Shown piece by piece: positions 1 to 9,207 of a DNA stretch of 64,000 bases. Under the pieces are notes generated by a model that saw nothing but the letters and a program-made list of their open reading frames with translations, was not told the origin of the DNA and ran no database searches. Source of the stretch: Gammaproteobacteria bacterium (lineage in GTDB: Bacteria > Pseudomonadota > Gammaproteobacteria > JAJFJF01). Every line of letters starts with the position of its first letter. Position 1 is the stretch's first letter. The translations under genes were made by a program, and so were the position numbers. The stretch is taken from assembly GCA_021774255.1 (NCBI GenBank), contig JAJFJF010000040.1, positions 58,324 through 122,323 of the forward strand, in the 5' to 3' direction.

Positions 1-1
1 C

Positions 2-781
2 GTATCAAGCAAACTGCTCTTTTTTTTGATTGCTGCAGTCTGCCTTTCTATCTTACACAAAGTTTTTTTCATTTATCTGGTTGGGTTATTTGGGTTGCTT
101 TGCCTCTATAATCTCGCCAAGCATAAAAATATTTTTCAGTTTCTTGTCAAGAGCTTTATTTCCATTGTTTTCCTATCTTGGCTAGGTATCTTTCTTTTCC
201 AAAATTTTGTTGGTCTTGGCCAACAGCAAGAGTTAGCAAAGATATTTTTAGATCATTTCTTCACAAGCAACAACAACCCACATCAGATAGACTCTTTCTT
301 TGCTGTTATTCAAGACGGTTCTCTCTCATATAGAGGGAGCATTGGCAGACGCGAAGCAAATTCTTCCTATGGTAATTTAGGCCTTGTTGCTTCCTATTTT
401 CACTATCAATTTGGCCCACCGCTAAAAATGATATTTCAAAAAAACATTGAATTCTTTGGCAAGATGCTAATATCCTATGGATATTATTTTATTATAAAAA
501 TGCTCTGCCTGTTCGCAATCATTGCTTGCTTTAAGCAACGCAACATCCGTCTAGAATGGGTGACATTATTACTTGCTTACTTAGGCATAAATATATTGTG
601 GTCAATCGGCACTGAAAATTATGGTACTGCTATGCGTCACCTTATGATAAGCGACTGGATAATATTAATGATCGGCGTACCGACTGGGATTTTTTATATG
701 AAACGTTGCACTGATTTTTTTAGGAGGCGTTTTAAAAAAAGCAGTTACGCAGAAAGCGCTTCAACACCCACTTTTGAATAA
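2..781 (+). CDS. Polytopic membrane protein, 5' end outside the window
   Basis: The reading frame is open from base 2, so the gene almost certainly starts upstream; a TTG at 26 is the first possible start inside the window. The visible part has about five strongly hydrophobic segments (near the N-terminal edge, around residues 40-60, 145-170, 175-195 and 205-225) and ends in a short basic tail. The composition fits an integral inner-membrane protein of a polysaccharide locus, such as an O-antigen polymerase or a GT39-like mannosyltransferase, but I see no diagnostic motif. Its 3' end overlaps the convergent adenylate-forming-enzyme gene by about 37 bases. The location beside glycosyltransferases and a WecA-like enzyme supports a role in glycan assembly; the exact function is unknown. 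Confidence 0.6.
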   Translation, partial: VSSKLLFFLIAAVCLSILHKVFFIYLVGLFGLLCLYNLAKHKNIFQFLVKSFISIVFLSWLGIFLFQNFVGLGQQQELAKIFLDHFFTSNNNPHQIDSFFAVIQDGSLSYRGSIGRREANSSYGNLGLVASYFHYQFGPPLKMIFQKNIEFFGKMLISYGYYFIIKMLCLFAIIACFKQRNIRLEWVTLLLAYLGINILWSIGTENYGTAMRHLMISDWIILMIGVPTGIFYMKRCTDFFRRRFKKSSYAESASTPTFE

Positions 782-2118
782 ACATAACAGTGTTTGCCTG
801 ACGGTGCAGGCGGGATTTCATCAACTTTAACCCATGAAATTTGGCACTGCTCACCCATCACCTTACGAATTCTTACATTAATCGCATTTGTTCTCTCAGC
901 ATAATCAGCCAACGTGCTTTTGTCTTCAGGATGAAACGTGACATAAATGTAAATTTGGTCATAGTCTTCCTGTACAACTTGGAATTTCTTTATCCAAATC
1001 TGTTCAGATTCAACGAAGAATAGTTGATTGAAATAGTAGGCATGTACACGATCTCCTTTGGCAGTACTTAATGCGTCGGGAGCACGACCCACAATAGACT
1101 GCAACAAAGGCCAGGCACAACCACAATCGCAAGAATTTTCTGCCCACATGCCTAAATCACCTGTACGATATCGTATTAAAGGCATCGCGTAATTGGTCAA
1201 ACCTGTTACCACAATGTGTCCCATCTCACCCGGAAGCGCCTCTTTACCATCTTCCCTGATCACCTCGACATAATGTGTCGGCATTGAAATATGCAGGCCA
1301 TTGTGCTGTGTGCACTCACAAGCCATATCACCCATCTCGCGTGAACCATAACGATTAAATACGGGTGCTTGGAAAACACGCTCAATCAGCTCTCGCATAT
1401 GTGGGTATAACACTTCCGCGGAAGACATAATTGCTTTCGGTGAGTAAATAGTTAATTTTTTTTGATCAATATAACGTGCAAAATCATATAAACAACTAGC
1501 ATAACCTAAGACTTGAGTGGGTTTTGCCCTGTTAAGACCTCTCACGTAGGAAAGCATCTCTTCTGACTTAAGTTGATAGGCATTGATAATCATCTTATTA
1601 TATAAATATTGACGAAATTTTTTCAGCAACCCACCCTTAATATCTCTTTCTGCCCCCCATATCACCACTTTTTTGCAGCCAAGTTCATAGCCTGTCCAGC
1701 CGTCATAAAACATCTTCGTTGCAGCATTCCATTCTGCATAATTAATATCCTGCATAAAGCGGGCTGGCTCCCCTGTAGAACCACCCGTTGCATTATGCTT
1801 CCATGTCTGGCGATCTGAACCATTTGATTTCAGTTGCTCAAAAGATTGGTTAAGCGATGACTTCTCAAGAACAGGAAGTTGTTTAAAGGCATCCATATTA
1901 ATAAGGCCATCTTTATCCCATAAATTTTTCGAGAAAAGATTTTTATAATACGGAACATGCTCAACTGCATGCAATAATAACTCATTCAAATGCTTCATTT
2001 GCAACTGCTTTGAATCTGCCAATGAAAACTGCTCCCATTGTTTAAGTAATTGACCATAAGCCACCAAATTTTTATGCTTATGTTGATAGATAAATTTTAG
2101 TAGCGTGCGTCTAAGCAT
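745..2118 (-). CDS. CapK/PaaK-like adenylate-forming enzyme, copy 1
   Basis: This belongs to the phenylacetate-CoA ligase / CapK family of AMP-forming enzymes, which in polysaccharide loci may activate an acyl or carboxylate group for glycan decoration. The P-loop-like adenylate motif NATGGSTGEP is near residue 110, FNRYGSREMGDMACEC with clustered cysteines follows near 255, and YRTGDLG lies near 320. I chose the ATG at 2118 (MLRRTLLKF) because it matches the first residues of the adjacent paralogue; a TTG 21 bases upstream would add seven residues. Copy 2 lies immediately upstream and is very similar along its whole length, also at DNA level, which points to a fairly recent tandem duplication. 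The substrate cannot be read from the sequence. Confidence 0.8.
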   Translation of the reverse strand: MLRRTLLKFIYQHKHKNLVAYGQLLKQWEQFSLADSKQLQMKHLNELLLHAVEHVPYYKNLFSKNLWDKDGLINMDAFKQLPVLEKSSLNQSFEQLKSNGSDRQTWKHNATGGSTGEPARFMQDINYAEWNAATKMFYDGWTGYELGCKKVVIWGAERDIKGGLLKKFRQYLYNKMIINAYQLKSEEMLSYVRGLNRAKPTQVLGYASCLYDFARYIDQKKLTIYSPKAIMSSAEVLYPHMRELIERVFQAPVFNRYGSREMGDMACECTQHNGLHISMPTHYVEVIREDGKEALPGEMGHIVVTGLTNYAMPLIRYRTGDLGMWAENSCDCGCAWPLLQSIVGRAPDALSTAKGDRVHAYYFNQLFFVESEQIWIKKFQVVQEDYDQIYIYVTFHPEDKSTLADYAERTNAINVRIRKVMGEQCQISWVKVDEIPPAPSGKHCYVYSKVGVEALSA

Positions 2119-2151
2119 GATGTAATTTTTCCTACTCAATAAAAGTGATTT

Positions 2152-3516
2152 TTAAGGCGAAACGTCTATTTTTGAATAAACGTAACAATGTTTGCCTGAC
2201 GGCGCAGAAGGAATCTCATCAACTTTAACCCATGAAACTTGACACTGGCCACCCAACACCTTACGTATCTGCGCATCAATTGCATTTGTTTTTTCAGCAT
2301 AATCCGTCAATGTGCTTTTATCTTCAGGATGAAAGGTGACATAAATGAAAATTTGGTCATAGTCTTCTTGCACAACTTGAAATTTTTTTATCCAAATTTG
2401 ATCAAATTCACCAAATAACAGCCGATGAAAAAAATTGGGGTGTACACGATCGCCTTTGGCACTGGTTAAGGTATTGTGCGCACGACCCACAATAGATTGT
2501 AATAAAGGCCAAACACAACCACACGCACAAGATTCTGTTGCTCGCATACCCAAATCACCCGTGCGATAGCGTATTAACGGCATGGCGTAATTCGTCAACC
2601 CTGTCACCACAATGTGCCCCATCTCTCCGGGCGCGGCCGTCGTGCCATCGTCTTTTATAATCTCAACATAATGCGTTGGCATGGAAATATGCAAGCCATT
2701 GTGCTGTGCACACTCACATGCCATGTCGCCCATCTCACGGGAACCATAACGATTAAATACCGGTGCTTGAAAAACACGCTCAATCAATTCTCGCATATGA
2801 GGGTGCAGCACTTCGGCAGAAGACATCAATGATTTCGGCGAATACACTTCCAAATTATTTTGACTAATATAACGTGCAAAATCGTATAGAGAATTGGCAT
2901 AGCCTAAAATTTGAACGGGCTTTGCTTTGTTTATTTTCTCAATATAAGAAAGCATATCTTCTGATTTCAGCTGATAAGCATTGATAATCACGTCATTGCG
3001 TAAATAATGGCGGAGTTTTGTCAACAATCCACCAAGCACATCTCTGCGTGCTGCCCAAATCACCACTTTTTTATTGCCCAGCTGATAGCCTGTCCAGTTA
3101 TCATAAAATATCTTGGCAGCTGCATTCCATGCCTTATAGTCGACATCTTGTATAAAGCGTGTAGGTTCTCCCGTGGAACCACCTGTGGCGTTGTAATGCC
3201 ATTTACGCTGGTCTAAATCATTCGATTTTAGCGGCTCGGCAAATTGATGCAGTGCTGTTTTTTCAAGAATAGGCAGTTGTTCAAAGGCATCCATATCCAG
3301 GTGGCCATCTTTATCCCATAAATTTTTTGGGAAAATATTTTTATAATAAGGAACGTGCTTAACCGCATGCAATAATAACTCATTCAAGTGTTTCATTTGC
3401 AGCTGCTGTGACGCTTGCAGCGGAAGTTGTCCCCATTGCTTGAGGCGCTTACTATAAACTGGCAGGCTTCTGTATTTAAGCTGATAAGCAAATTTCAACA
3501 AGGTACGTCTAAGCAT
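2152..3516 (-). CDS. CapK/PaaK-like adenylate-forming enzyme, copy 2
   Basis: Tandem paralogue of the gene at 745-2118, of almost the same length (454 residues) and with the same motifs: NATGGSTGEP near residue 110, FNRYGSREMGDMACEC, and YRTGDLG. Differences concentrate in residues 120-220 and near the C-terminus, so the two copies could have different substrates or be redundant. The intervening space is only 33 bases, implying cotranscription. The family adenylates a carboxylic acid; in capsule and LPS loci CapK-like members are thought to modify sugars or intermediates. A gap of about 120 bases separates its start from the WecA-like gene. Confidence 0.8.
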   Translation of the reverse strand: MLRRTLLKFAYQLKYRSLPVYSKRLKQWGQLPLQASQQLQMKHLNELLLHAVKHVPYYKNIFPKNLWDKDGHLDMDAFEQLPILEKTALHQFAEPLKSNDLDQRKWHYNATGGSTGEPTRFIQDVDYKAWNAAAKIFYDNWTGYQLGNKKVVIWAARRDVLGGLLTKLRHYLRNDVIINAYQLKSEDMLSYIEKINKAKPVQILGYANSLYDFARYISQNNLEVYSPKSLMSSAEVLHPHMRELIERVFQAPVFNRYGSREMGDMACECAQHNGLHISMPTHYVEIIKDDGTTAAPGEMGHIVVTGLTNYAMPLIRYRTGDLGMRATESCACGCVWPLLQSIVGRAHNTLTSAKGDRVHPNFFHRLLFGEFDQIWIKKFQVVQEDYDQIFIYVTFHPEDKSTLTDYAEKTNAIDAQIRKVLGGQCQVSWVKVDEIPSAPSGKHCYVYSKIDVSP

Positions 3517-3635
3517 GGAGTAACTTCTCTCTCTGAGAGTGTCGGCAAAATCGCAATCGGCATAACAGTGTCAAACAGACGAGCGACTTAAAATGTATTA
3601 ATTTCAATTAGTTGCACTGCGTGGGCGCTTACTCG

Positions 3636-4676
3636 CTAAGCTTCGCAAGAAACAGCCTTCGCCGTAAGATTAATTTTCCACAATATAACATTGAAGACAA
3701 TGAACAAAAGCATAAATACTAAAAATAAAAGCGCGTCTGGAATACCTAAGTAGTACCCCAGCAAACCACAAACGCCAATTAATATTGCTGAACCACATAA
3801 TACAAATGTCACCTGACGCTTACTATAACCTGCCTGAAGTAAAATATGATGCATATGATTTCTGTCTGCAGCAAAAGGGGATTTTTTTGCTCGTACTCGT
3901 CTAATCACAACCGATACCATATCAAATAGCGGCACGGCAACAATCCACAGCATAACAACCGGGCTAGCAACTTGTTGGGGTGCTTGCGATAAGCTGATTA
4001 AAAACCATGCCAGCACAAAGCCTAACAACATGCTGCCGGCATCCCCTAAAAAGACGGATGCCCTTTTATGAGCGCGTAATGGAAAATTAAAGCATAAAAA
4101 AGCAAACACCCCGGCCAGTATCAGCAATAATGATTCCACCGCCATCCATTCACCTGACATGAATGACATAATAAGCAGTAGACATAAGGCAACTAAACTT
4201 AAGCCACCTGATAAACCATCAAGACCATCAATCATATTCAAAGCATTTATCATACCTACCACAGCAAATACCGTAAGTGGCACAGATAAATACGTTAATG
4301 CAATATTGCCAATCCCTAATAAATTGCCCACGCTAGAGAGTACAACCCCTCCCCAGAACACCATTAATAAGCCAGCCACTATTTGAAATATCAATCTCAC
4401 CCTTGATGGAATGTCATATAAATCATCCAATACGCCCACAAGCACCAGCAAGCCAGCAATACTGAAGAAGGCATAATGAGAACTTAACTGAAAGGAGATT
4501 GCCGCTGTCAAAGCAACACCGAAAAAAATAGCAAGACCACCTACTAATGGCGTAGATTGTGTGTGGTCTTTTCTGCCACCTGGATGATCAACCAGGCCTA
4601 TTTTATTGGCAGCTGGTTTTAAAAGACAAATTAAAAAAAACACACAAATAAATGCAATTACTGTTCTCAATATCAT
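3636..4676 (-). CDS. WecA/MraY-family undecaprenyl-phosphate sugar-1-phosphate transferase
   Basis: Polytopic integral membrane enzyme (346 residues, roughly ten hydrophobic segments) that transfers a sugar-1-phosphate, usually HexNAc-1-P, from a UDP-sugar to undecaprenyl phosphate, the first committed step of lipid-linked glycan synthesis. Family motifs are clear: the Asp pair in VLDDLYDIPSR near residue 85, NMIDGLDGLSGG near 148, FLGDAGSMLLGF near 210, and the cytoplasmic histidine-rich loop NHMHHIL near 275. It could be WecA itself or a locus-specific homologue, since the donor sugar cannot be inferred. It lies 10 bases downstream of a GT4 gene in the same direction. Confidence 0.88.
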   Translation of the reverse strand: MILRTVIAFICVFFLICLLKPAANKIGLVDHPGGRKDHTQSTPLVGGLAIFFGVALTAAISFQLSSHYAFFSIAGLLVLVGVLDDLYDIPSRVRLIFQIVAGLLMVFWGGVVLSSVGNLLGIGNIALTYLSVPLTVFAVVGMINALNMIDGLDGLSGGLSLVALCLLLIMSFMSGEWMAVESLLLILAGVFAFLCFNFPLRAHKRASVFLGDAGSMLLGFVLAWFLISLSQAPQQVASPVVMLWIVAVPLFDMVSVVIRRVRAKKSPFAADRNHMHHILLQAGYSKRQVTFVLCGSAILIGVCGLLGYYLGIPDALLFLVFMLLFIVFNVILWKINLTAKAVSCEA

Positions 4677-4686
4677 TGGGATCTAC

Positions 4687-5838
4687 CTAATAATTTGTGA
4701 TGAGATCTTTATACAAACTACGATACTGCTCTGCAATTTTTTGAATAGTAAAAAATTCAAGTATTCTATTACGCGCCTGCGTGCCTAAGGTTTCACGCTG
4801 CTGTTTAGGCTGCGCAATAATTTCCAAACAGGCCTGTGCTAAAGCATCTGGCTGCTTTGGCGGCACGGCAACACCTGTTTCAGCCACAATATAAGCTGAA
4901 TCACCAACATCGGTCACAACACAAGGCACACCGCAAGCCATCGCCTCACCAATAGAATTTGAAAAACCTTCTTGCCAAGAAGAAGAAACCAATATATCAA
5001 GCGCCGCCATCACATGAGGGATATCATCACGCTCGCCTAACAAGCACATGTGTTGCACAAGATCGTTGGCAACAATCTCATCGTATAGCACTTTATTACT
5101 TTTATCTATTTGATTGCCTGTTAAGAGAAATTTTACCTTACCAGAATAAGATTGACGTATCTTCGCTGCCGCCTGGATAAAGTTATGATGATCTTTGATT
5201 TCATGATAGCGAGCCACCACGCCTATCAGAATAGCATCATCATCAATACCCCATTCAGATCGAATAACCTGACGATTTTCTAATGAGGGAGAAAATGTAT
5301 CGCACAAAAAACCATTCGGGATAATTTGGGTTTTTGATGCTAAGTAACCCAGTTTTTCATGCTGCTTTGCACTTGTCATTGCATTGTAAATTATTTTATC
5401 GGGCAAAAAGGAAAAATGCCGCCCCAACCTAATTAAAAGCCTATATTTATCTTTGCTAAGATAAGACAAGTCAGGCAAAGAATTTCGAATATTCCAAATT
5501 AACACGGCCTTTCTTGCCGCAAAAAACCGCGCAAACGTTGACATGATATTGGCGTGATACATCCAGCTTTGAATGAGCGCTGGCTTTAACTGCCTAAACA
5601 AGCGGATCAAACGCCAACATCCTATTATATTTAACTTCCTGGCCTGCATATTAATGCAATACACTGGAATACCTAAAGCAGATATTCTCTCACCTATTTC
5701 CCCTTTGTCTTTTAACGAAATGACCGCCACACGATAATCAGAATTTTTCATTTCTGCTAGCAGCTTATACAGCATCATTTCTGCCCCGCCCACATCGAGG
5801 CCCGTAATGATATGGACTATTTGCTTTTTCTTAGACAT
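4687..5838 (-). CDS. GT4 family glycosyltransferase
   Basis: Retaining glycosyltransferase of GT-B fold, expected at the cytoplasmic face of the inner membrane. The N-terminal acceptor domain opens with IVHIITGLDVGGAEMML, a classical GT4 start. The C-terminal nucleotide-sugar domain has GVVARYHEIKDHHNFI near residue 210 and the E-x7-E region SSSWQEGFSNSIGEAMACG near 295. The ATG at 5838 is preferred to one six bases upstream, because the neighbouring gene ends at 5841. It belongs to the minus-strand sugar-transfer operon. It resembles the three GTs upstream only in fold, so it is not one of the recent tandem copies. Confidence 0.82.
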   Translation of the reverse strand: MSKKKQIVHIITGLDVGGAEMMLYKLLAEMKNSDYRVAVISLKDKGEIGERISALGIPVYCINMQARKLNIIGCWRLIRLFRQLKPALIQSWMYHANIMSTFARFFAARKAVLIWNIRNSLPDLSYLSKDKYRLLIRLGRHFSFLPDKIIYNAMTSAKQHEKLGYLASKTQIIPNGFLCDTFSPSLENRQVIRSEWGIDDDAILIGVVARYHEIKDHHNFIQAAAKIRQSYSGKVKFLLTGNQIDKSNKVLYDEIVANDLVQHMCLLGERDDIPHVMAALDILVSSSWQEGFSNSIGEAMACGVPCVVTDVGDSAYIVAETGVAVPPKQPDALAQACLEIIAQPKQQRETLGTQARNRILEFFTIQKIAEQYRSLYKDLITNY

Positions 5839-5840
5839 AT

Positions 5841-6962
5841 TCACGCAGATGCAATTTTCTCATTAGGAAATAATATATTCAGGTAGCTATTTGCTCCTTC
5901 CCGTATACTAAATCTATTCCAAGCTTCATCAGGTACTGCTTGTGGAAGCTGCTGCAACGCAGCTTCCATCGCCTGTGCTAAGCCTGCTGTGTTATTTGGC
6001 TCAACTAAGGCGCCATAACGCCCTGCTTGTAAAATCTCACGTGGCCCACAGCCTGGCGTATCCGTTGCAACAATACGGGGCGCCAATGCCAGGGCTTCCG
6101 CCACCACATTGGCAATGCCTTCATAACGAGAAGATAAAACAAATAAATCACATGCTTTCAAATAAGGGTAAGGGTTGCTGACAAACCCTGGCAGTTCAAC
6201 ATCGTCTTCTAAGCCTAGCTGGGTGATAAGCGCTTCTAATGCTGACCGTAAATCCCCCTCTCCCAGAATAATTAATTTGACGGGTCTCTTCTCGCGCAAA
6301 CGCGCCGTGGCGTTAATCAAAGAAACAAAGTCTTTTATAAAGGTCAGCCGGCCTATTGCTACAATAACGGGTACATCATGCCCTGCTCCTAACCAAGGAT
6401 GCGGGGCTGGATTGTCGGCGGCGGGGAAGCGTGAGGTATCAATGAGTGGGTTATACGATACCAGCACCTTTTTCGCATGCGTTGGGAATAGCTGCTTATA
6501 GTCGTCAGCCACACCGTGTGACACCATCACAATGCTATCTGCCAATGGGTAAAGCCAACGGATCAAGAAGCGATCCAGCTGCTTTCTTAAATAACCATGT
6601 TGCATTAAGCTTGAAGATAAATGGGTGCGTACGCTGATGACCACACGCATTTTTCTCATGCCCAACAACTTCACCATCGCGGCCACCATGTTAATATGGG
6701 TTAACGCGCTCAGTAATACATCTGGCTGTAGTTTGTTTAAACAAGAAAGCAATTTAGGAAGACTAAATAAAATCCTCCCTGCTTTTAGATCGTGCAAAGT
6801 GACCTTGGGTGACACGTTATTAAGATAAGCTCCCTCTTTTTTCACCAAGAGCAAGTCAACTTGGTGCCCTCGCCCCGCCAGCTCATTCGCCAAATTGAGC
6901 ATGGCTTTTTCAGCCCCCCCGCCCCTTAAGGCCGGCAAAAATATTGCAATGCGCTTAGGCAT
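5841..6962 (-). CDS. GT4 glycosyltransferase, tandem paralogue A
   Basis: First of three homologous GT-B glycosyltransferases in a row (with 6955-8091 and 8084-9205). The start MPKRIAIFLPALRGGG at 6962 is chosen because it aligns with the other two N-termini and because the ATG overlaps the end of the upstream gene by 8 bases; a longer N-terminus would be shadow. The nucleotide-sugar domain has VAIGRLTFIKDF near residue 200 and an E-x7-E region SSRYEGIANVVAEALALAP near 280. The donor and acceptor are unknown. Close packing and shared ancestry suggest successive additions of related sugars to one oligosaccharide. Confidence 0.82.
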   Translation of the reverse strand: MPKRIAIFLPALRGGGAEKAMLNLANELAGRGHQVDLLLVKKEGAYLNNVSPKVTLHDLKAGRILFSLPKLLSCLNKLQPDVLLSALTHINMVAAMVKLLGMRKMRVVISVRTHLSSSLMQHGYLRKQLDRFLIRWLYPLADSIVMVSHGVADDYKQLFPTHAKKVLVSYNPLIDTSRFPAADNPAPHPWLGAGHDVPVIVAIGRLTFIKDFVSLINATARLREKRPVKLIILGEGDLRSALEALITQLGLEDDVELPGFVSNPYPYLKACDLFVLSSRYEGIANVVAEALALAPRIVATDTPGCGPREILQAGRYGALVEPNNTAGLAQAMEAALQQLPQAVPDEAWNRFSIREGANSYLNILFPNEKIASA

Positions 6963-8091
6963 GCTGCACGCCCTGTTTATCTTGAATACCTTGCTCTGGC
7001 AGCAACACCTCAAGATAGCGATCCGTTGCTTCTGATAGGGTGAAGCCTCGCCAGGCAGACTCTGGAATGCTTGTAGGGGGGCTGGCCAAAGCCGTCAGCA
7101 TAGCATCCGCAAGTGCCTCTGCATGACCGGGTTCAACCAATTTGCCGTAACGCCCATTTTGTAGCAGTTCACGAGGGCCGCCCGGACAGTCTGTTGAAAC
7201 AATACGCGGTGAAAGGCTCAGCGCTTCGGCAATGACATTAGCAATGCCTTCAAAAAGAGATGACAGTACAAACAGATCACAGTTTGCAAGAAAGCAGTAG
7301 GGGTTTTTAGCAAAACCGGGCATATCAATATCAGCCGTTAAGCCTTTATCTTGAACAAGCTTAGACAACTCCTCTCGTAATATGCCCTCTCCTAGAATAA
7401 TTAATTTAGCGTCTCTTTTTTTTCTCACTAAAGAGAATGCCTCGATCAGCGAACGAAAATCTTTTTGAGGAGACAGTCGCCCCACAGACAGAATAACAGG
7501 TACTGCACGCTGTGCGTTTAACCAGGGATGTGTTGGCGCTTGCTTGGCCATCTCAAACGTTTTTGCGCTTAACATGGGGTTATAAACCACTTTGATTTTG
7601 CTTTTTTTCACCCGAAATAATTTTTCGAAATCATCAGCCACCGTTTGGGCAACACAAATAACCGCGTCAGCCACTGGGAACACGATGCGAGCTAATGAAT
7701 AGTATATTTTCTTTTTCAGCGATGCTCCATTTGCCCACTCAGAGGACAAATAGTTACGGATACTAATGACTAAATATACCTTATTCCACATAAGCAATTT
7801 AGCAATTGAAGCAACAATATTGGTATGATTCAATACACTCAAGAGCACATTTGGCTTTGCTTTTCTTAAATATCTCAACAACGCAGGCACACACAGTAGA
7901 ATTTTTTTAGCACTTAAATCAATAATATTAATAGCGGGATCCACTTGAGATAAATGTACTCCTTCTTTAGCGACTAAAAGCATATCAACAGCATACCCGC
8001 GTTTATTGAGCTCATTTGCCAAATTAAGCATCGCTTTCTCAGCCCCTCCCCCACGTAACGAAGGTAATAAGATGGCAATTCGCTTAGGCAC
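6955..8091 (-). CDS. GT4 glycosyltransferase, tandem paralogue B
   Basis: Second member of the tandem GT4 trio. I place the start at GTG 8091 (VPKRIAILLPSLRGGG), which overlaps the stop of paralogue C by 8 bases, exactly as paralogue A overlaps this gene; the repeated junction (...CGCTTAGGCA...) supports this. Motifs include GGGAEKAMLNLANEL at the N-terminus, SVGRLSPQKDFRSL in the donor domain and SSLFEGIANVIAEALSLSP with the conserved glutamates. The protein is cytosolic or membrane-peripheral and acts on lipid-linked glycan. Closest relative in the window is paralogue C. Confidence 0.82.
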   Translation of the reverse strand: MPKRIAILLPSLRGGGAEKAMLNLANELNKRGYAVDMLLVAKEGVHLSQVDPAINIIDLSAKKILLCVPALLRYLRKAKPNVLLSVLNHTNIVASIAKLLMWNKVYLVISIRNYLSSEWANGASLKKKIYYSLARIVFPVADAVICVAQTVADDFEKLFRVKKSKIKVVYNPMLSAKTFEMAKQAPTHPWLNAQRAVPVILSVGRLSPQKDFRSLIEAFSLVRKKRDAKLIILGEGILREELSKLVQDKGLTADIDMPGFAKNPYCFLANCDLFVLSSLFEGIANVIAEALSLSPRIVSTDCPGGPRELLQNGRYGKLVEPGHAEALADAMLTALASPPTSIPESAWRGFTLSEATDRYLEVLLPEQGIQDKQGVQHA

Positions 8092-9205
8092 GCTCAACAC
8101 CCTGCTCTGGTAGCAATACATCAAGATAGCGATCCGTTGCTTCTGATATGATGAACTCTCGCCAGGCAGACTCTGGGATATCTTTAGGGGGGGCGGCCAA
8201 AGCAGTCAGCATTGCATCAGCAAGTGCTGCTGGGTTGCTAGGCTCAACTAATGTTCCGTAACGACCACCTTGCAGTAATTCAGGAGGGCCACCCGGGCAG
8301 TCTGTTGCAACAATACGGGGTGACAGGCTAAGCGCCTCGGGAAGCACATTACCAAGACCTTCATAAATAGAAGACAATACAAAAAGATCGCAGTTTGCAA
8401 AAAAGGAATAAGGGTTTTTAGAAAAACCAGGCATATCTACATCTTCTTCTAAATTTTTCTCTTTTATCAATTTGGATAATTCATCTCTCAAATATCCTTC
8501 GCCCAAAATAATTAATTTTGCTTCTCTTTTTTCTCTTAAGATAGAAAATGCTTGAATGAGTGAGTAAAAATCTTTCTGTAGCACAAACCGACCCACCGAC
8601 AGGATAACAGGCGTCGTCCGTTTTTGACTTAGCCAAGCGTGCTCTGGTGGTAATTTTGCCAATTCAAATGTTTTCTCACTCAACATTGGACTATAAATAA
8701 CTTTTGCTTTGTTTTCTTGCCCTGGAAATAATTTATTAAAATCATCACGAACAGCTTGTGATATACAAATAACCGCATCCGCCGTAGGGAAAACTAAACG
8801 CGCCAGCGTATAATATATTTTCTTCCTAAGGGTTTTTATTTTTACCCAACCAGACGACAAATGATTCCGCACACTGATCACTAAGCTCACTTTACTAAAC
8901 GAAAATAATTTAGCGAGCGAGGCGGCAACATTGGTATGATTTAACACACTCAGCAAAACATCTGGTTTTGCTTTTCTGATATATTTCACCAAGCCTGGTA
9001 CACTCAACAGAATTTCTTTGATATTTAAATCAATAATATTAATAGTGGGGCTCACGCTCGCTAAATGTATACCTTCTTTTTTCACCATCAGTAAATCAAC
9101 CGTGTATCCACGATTATCCAGCTCGTTTGCCAAATTCAGCATGGCTTTTTCAGCACCGCCCCCACGTAGTGATGGCACTAAAATAGCAATTTTCTTTTTG
9201 CTCAT
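8084..9205 (-). CDS. GT4 glycosyltransferase, tandem paralogue C
   Basis: Third member of the GT4 trio, 373 residues, ATG start MSKKKIAILVPSLRGGG. It shares the GGGAEKAMLNLANEL opening, SVGRFVLQKDFYSL in the donor domain and the SSIYEGLGNVLPEALSLSP E-x7-E region, here with a Pro in place of the usual Ala or Gly. Only two bases separate it from the ABC transporter stop, so the flippase and the trio are surely cotranscribed. AT-rich codon use resembles paralogue B more than A, consistent with stepwise duplication C/B and an older split from A. Confidence 0.82.
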   Translation of the reverse strand: MSKKKIAILVPSLRGGGAEKAMLNLANELDNRGYTVDLLMVKKEGIHLASVSPTINIIDLNIKEILLSVPGLVKYIRKAKPDVLLSVLNHTNVAASLAKLFSFSKVSLVISVRNHLSSGWVKIKTLRKKIYYTLARLVFPTADAVICISQAVRDDFNKLFPGQENKAKVIYSPMLSEKTFELAKLPPEHAWLSQKRTTPVILSVGRFVLQKDFYSLIQAFSILREKREAKLIILGEGYLRDELSKLIKEKNLEEDVDMPGFSKNPYSFFANCDLFVLSSIYEGLGNVLPEALSLSPRIVATDCPGGPPELLQGGRYGTLVEPSNPAALADAMLTALAAPPKDIPESAWREFIISEATDRYLDVLLPEQGVERA

Positions 9206-9207
9206 TA

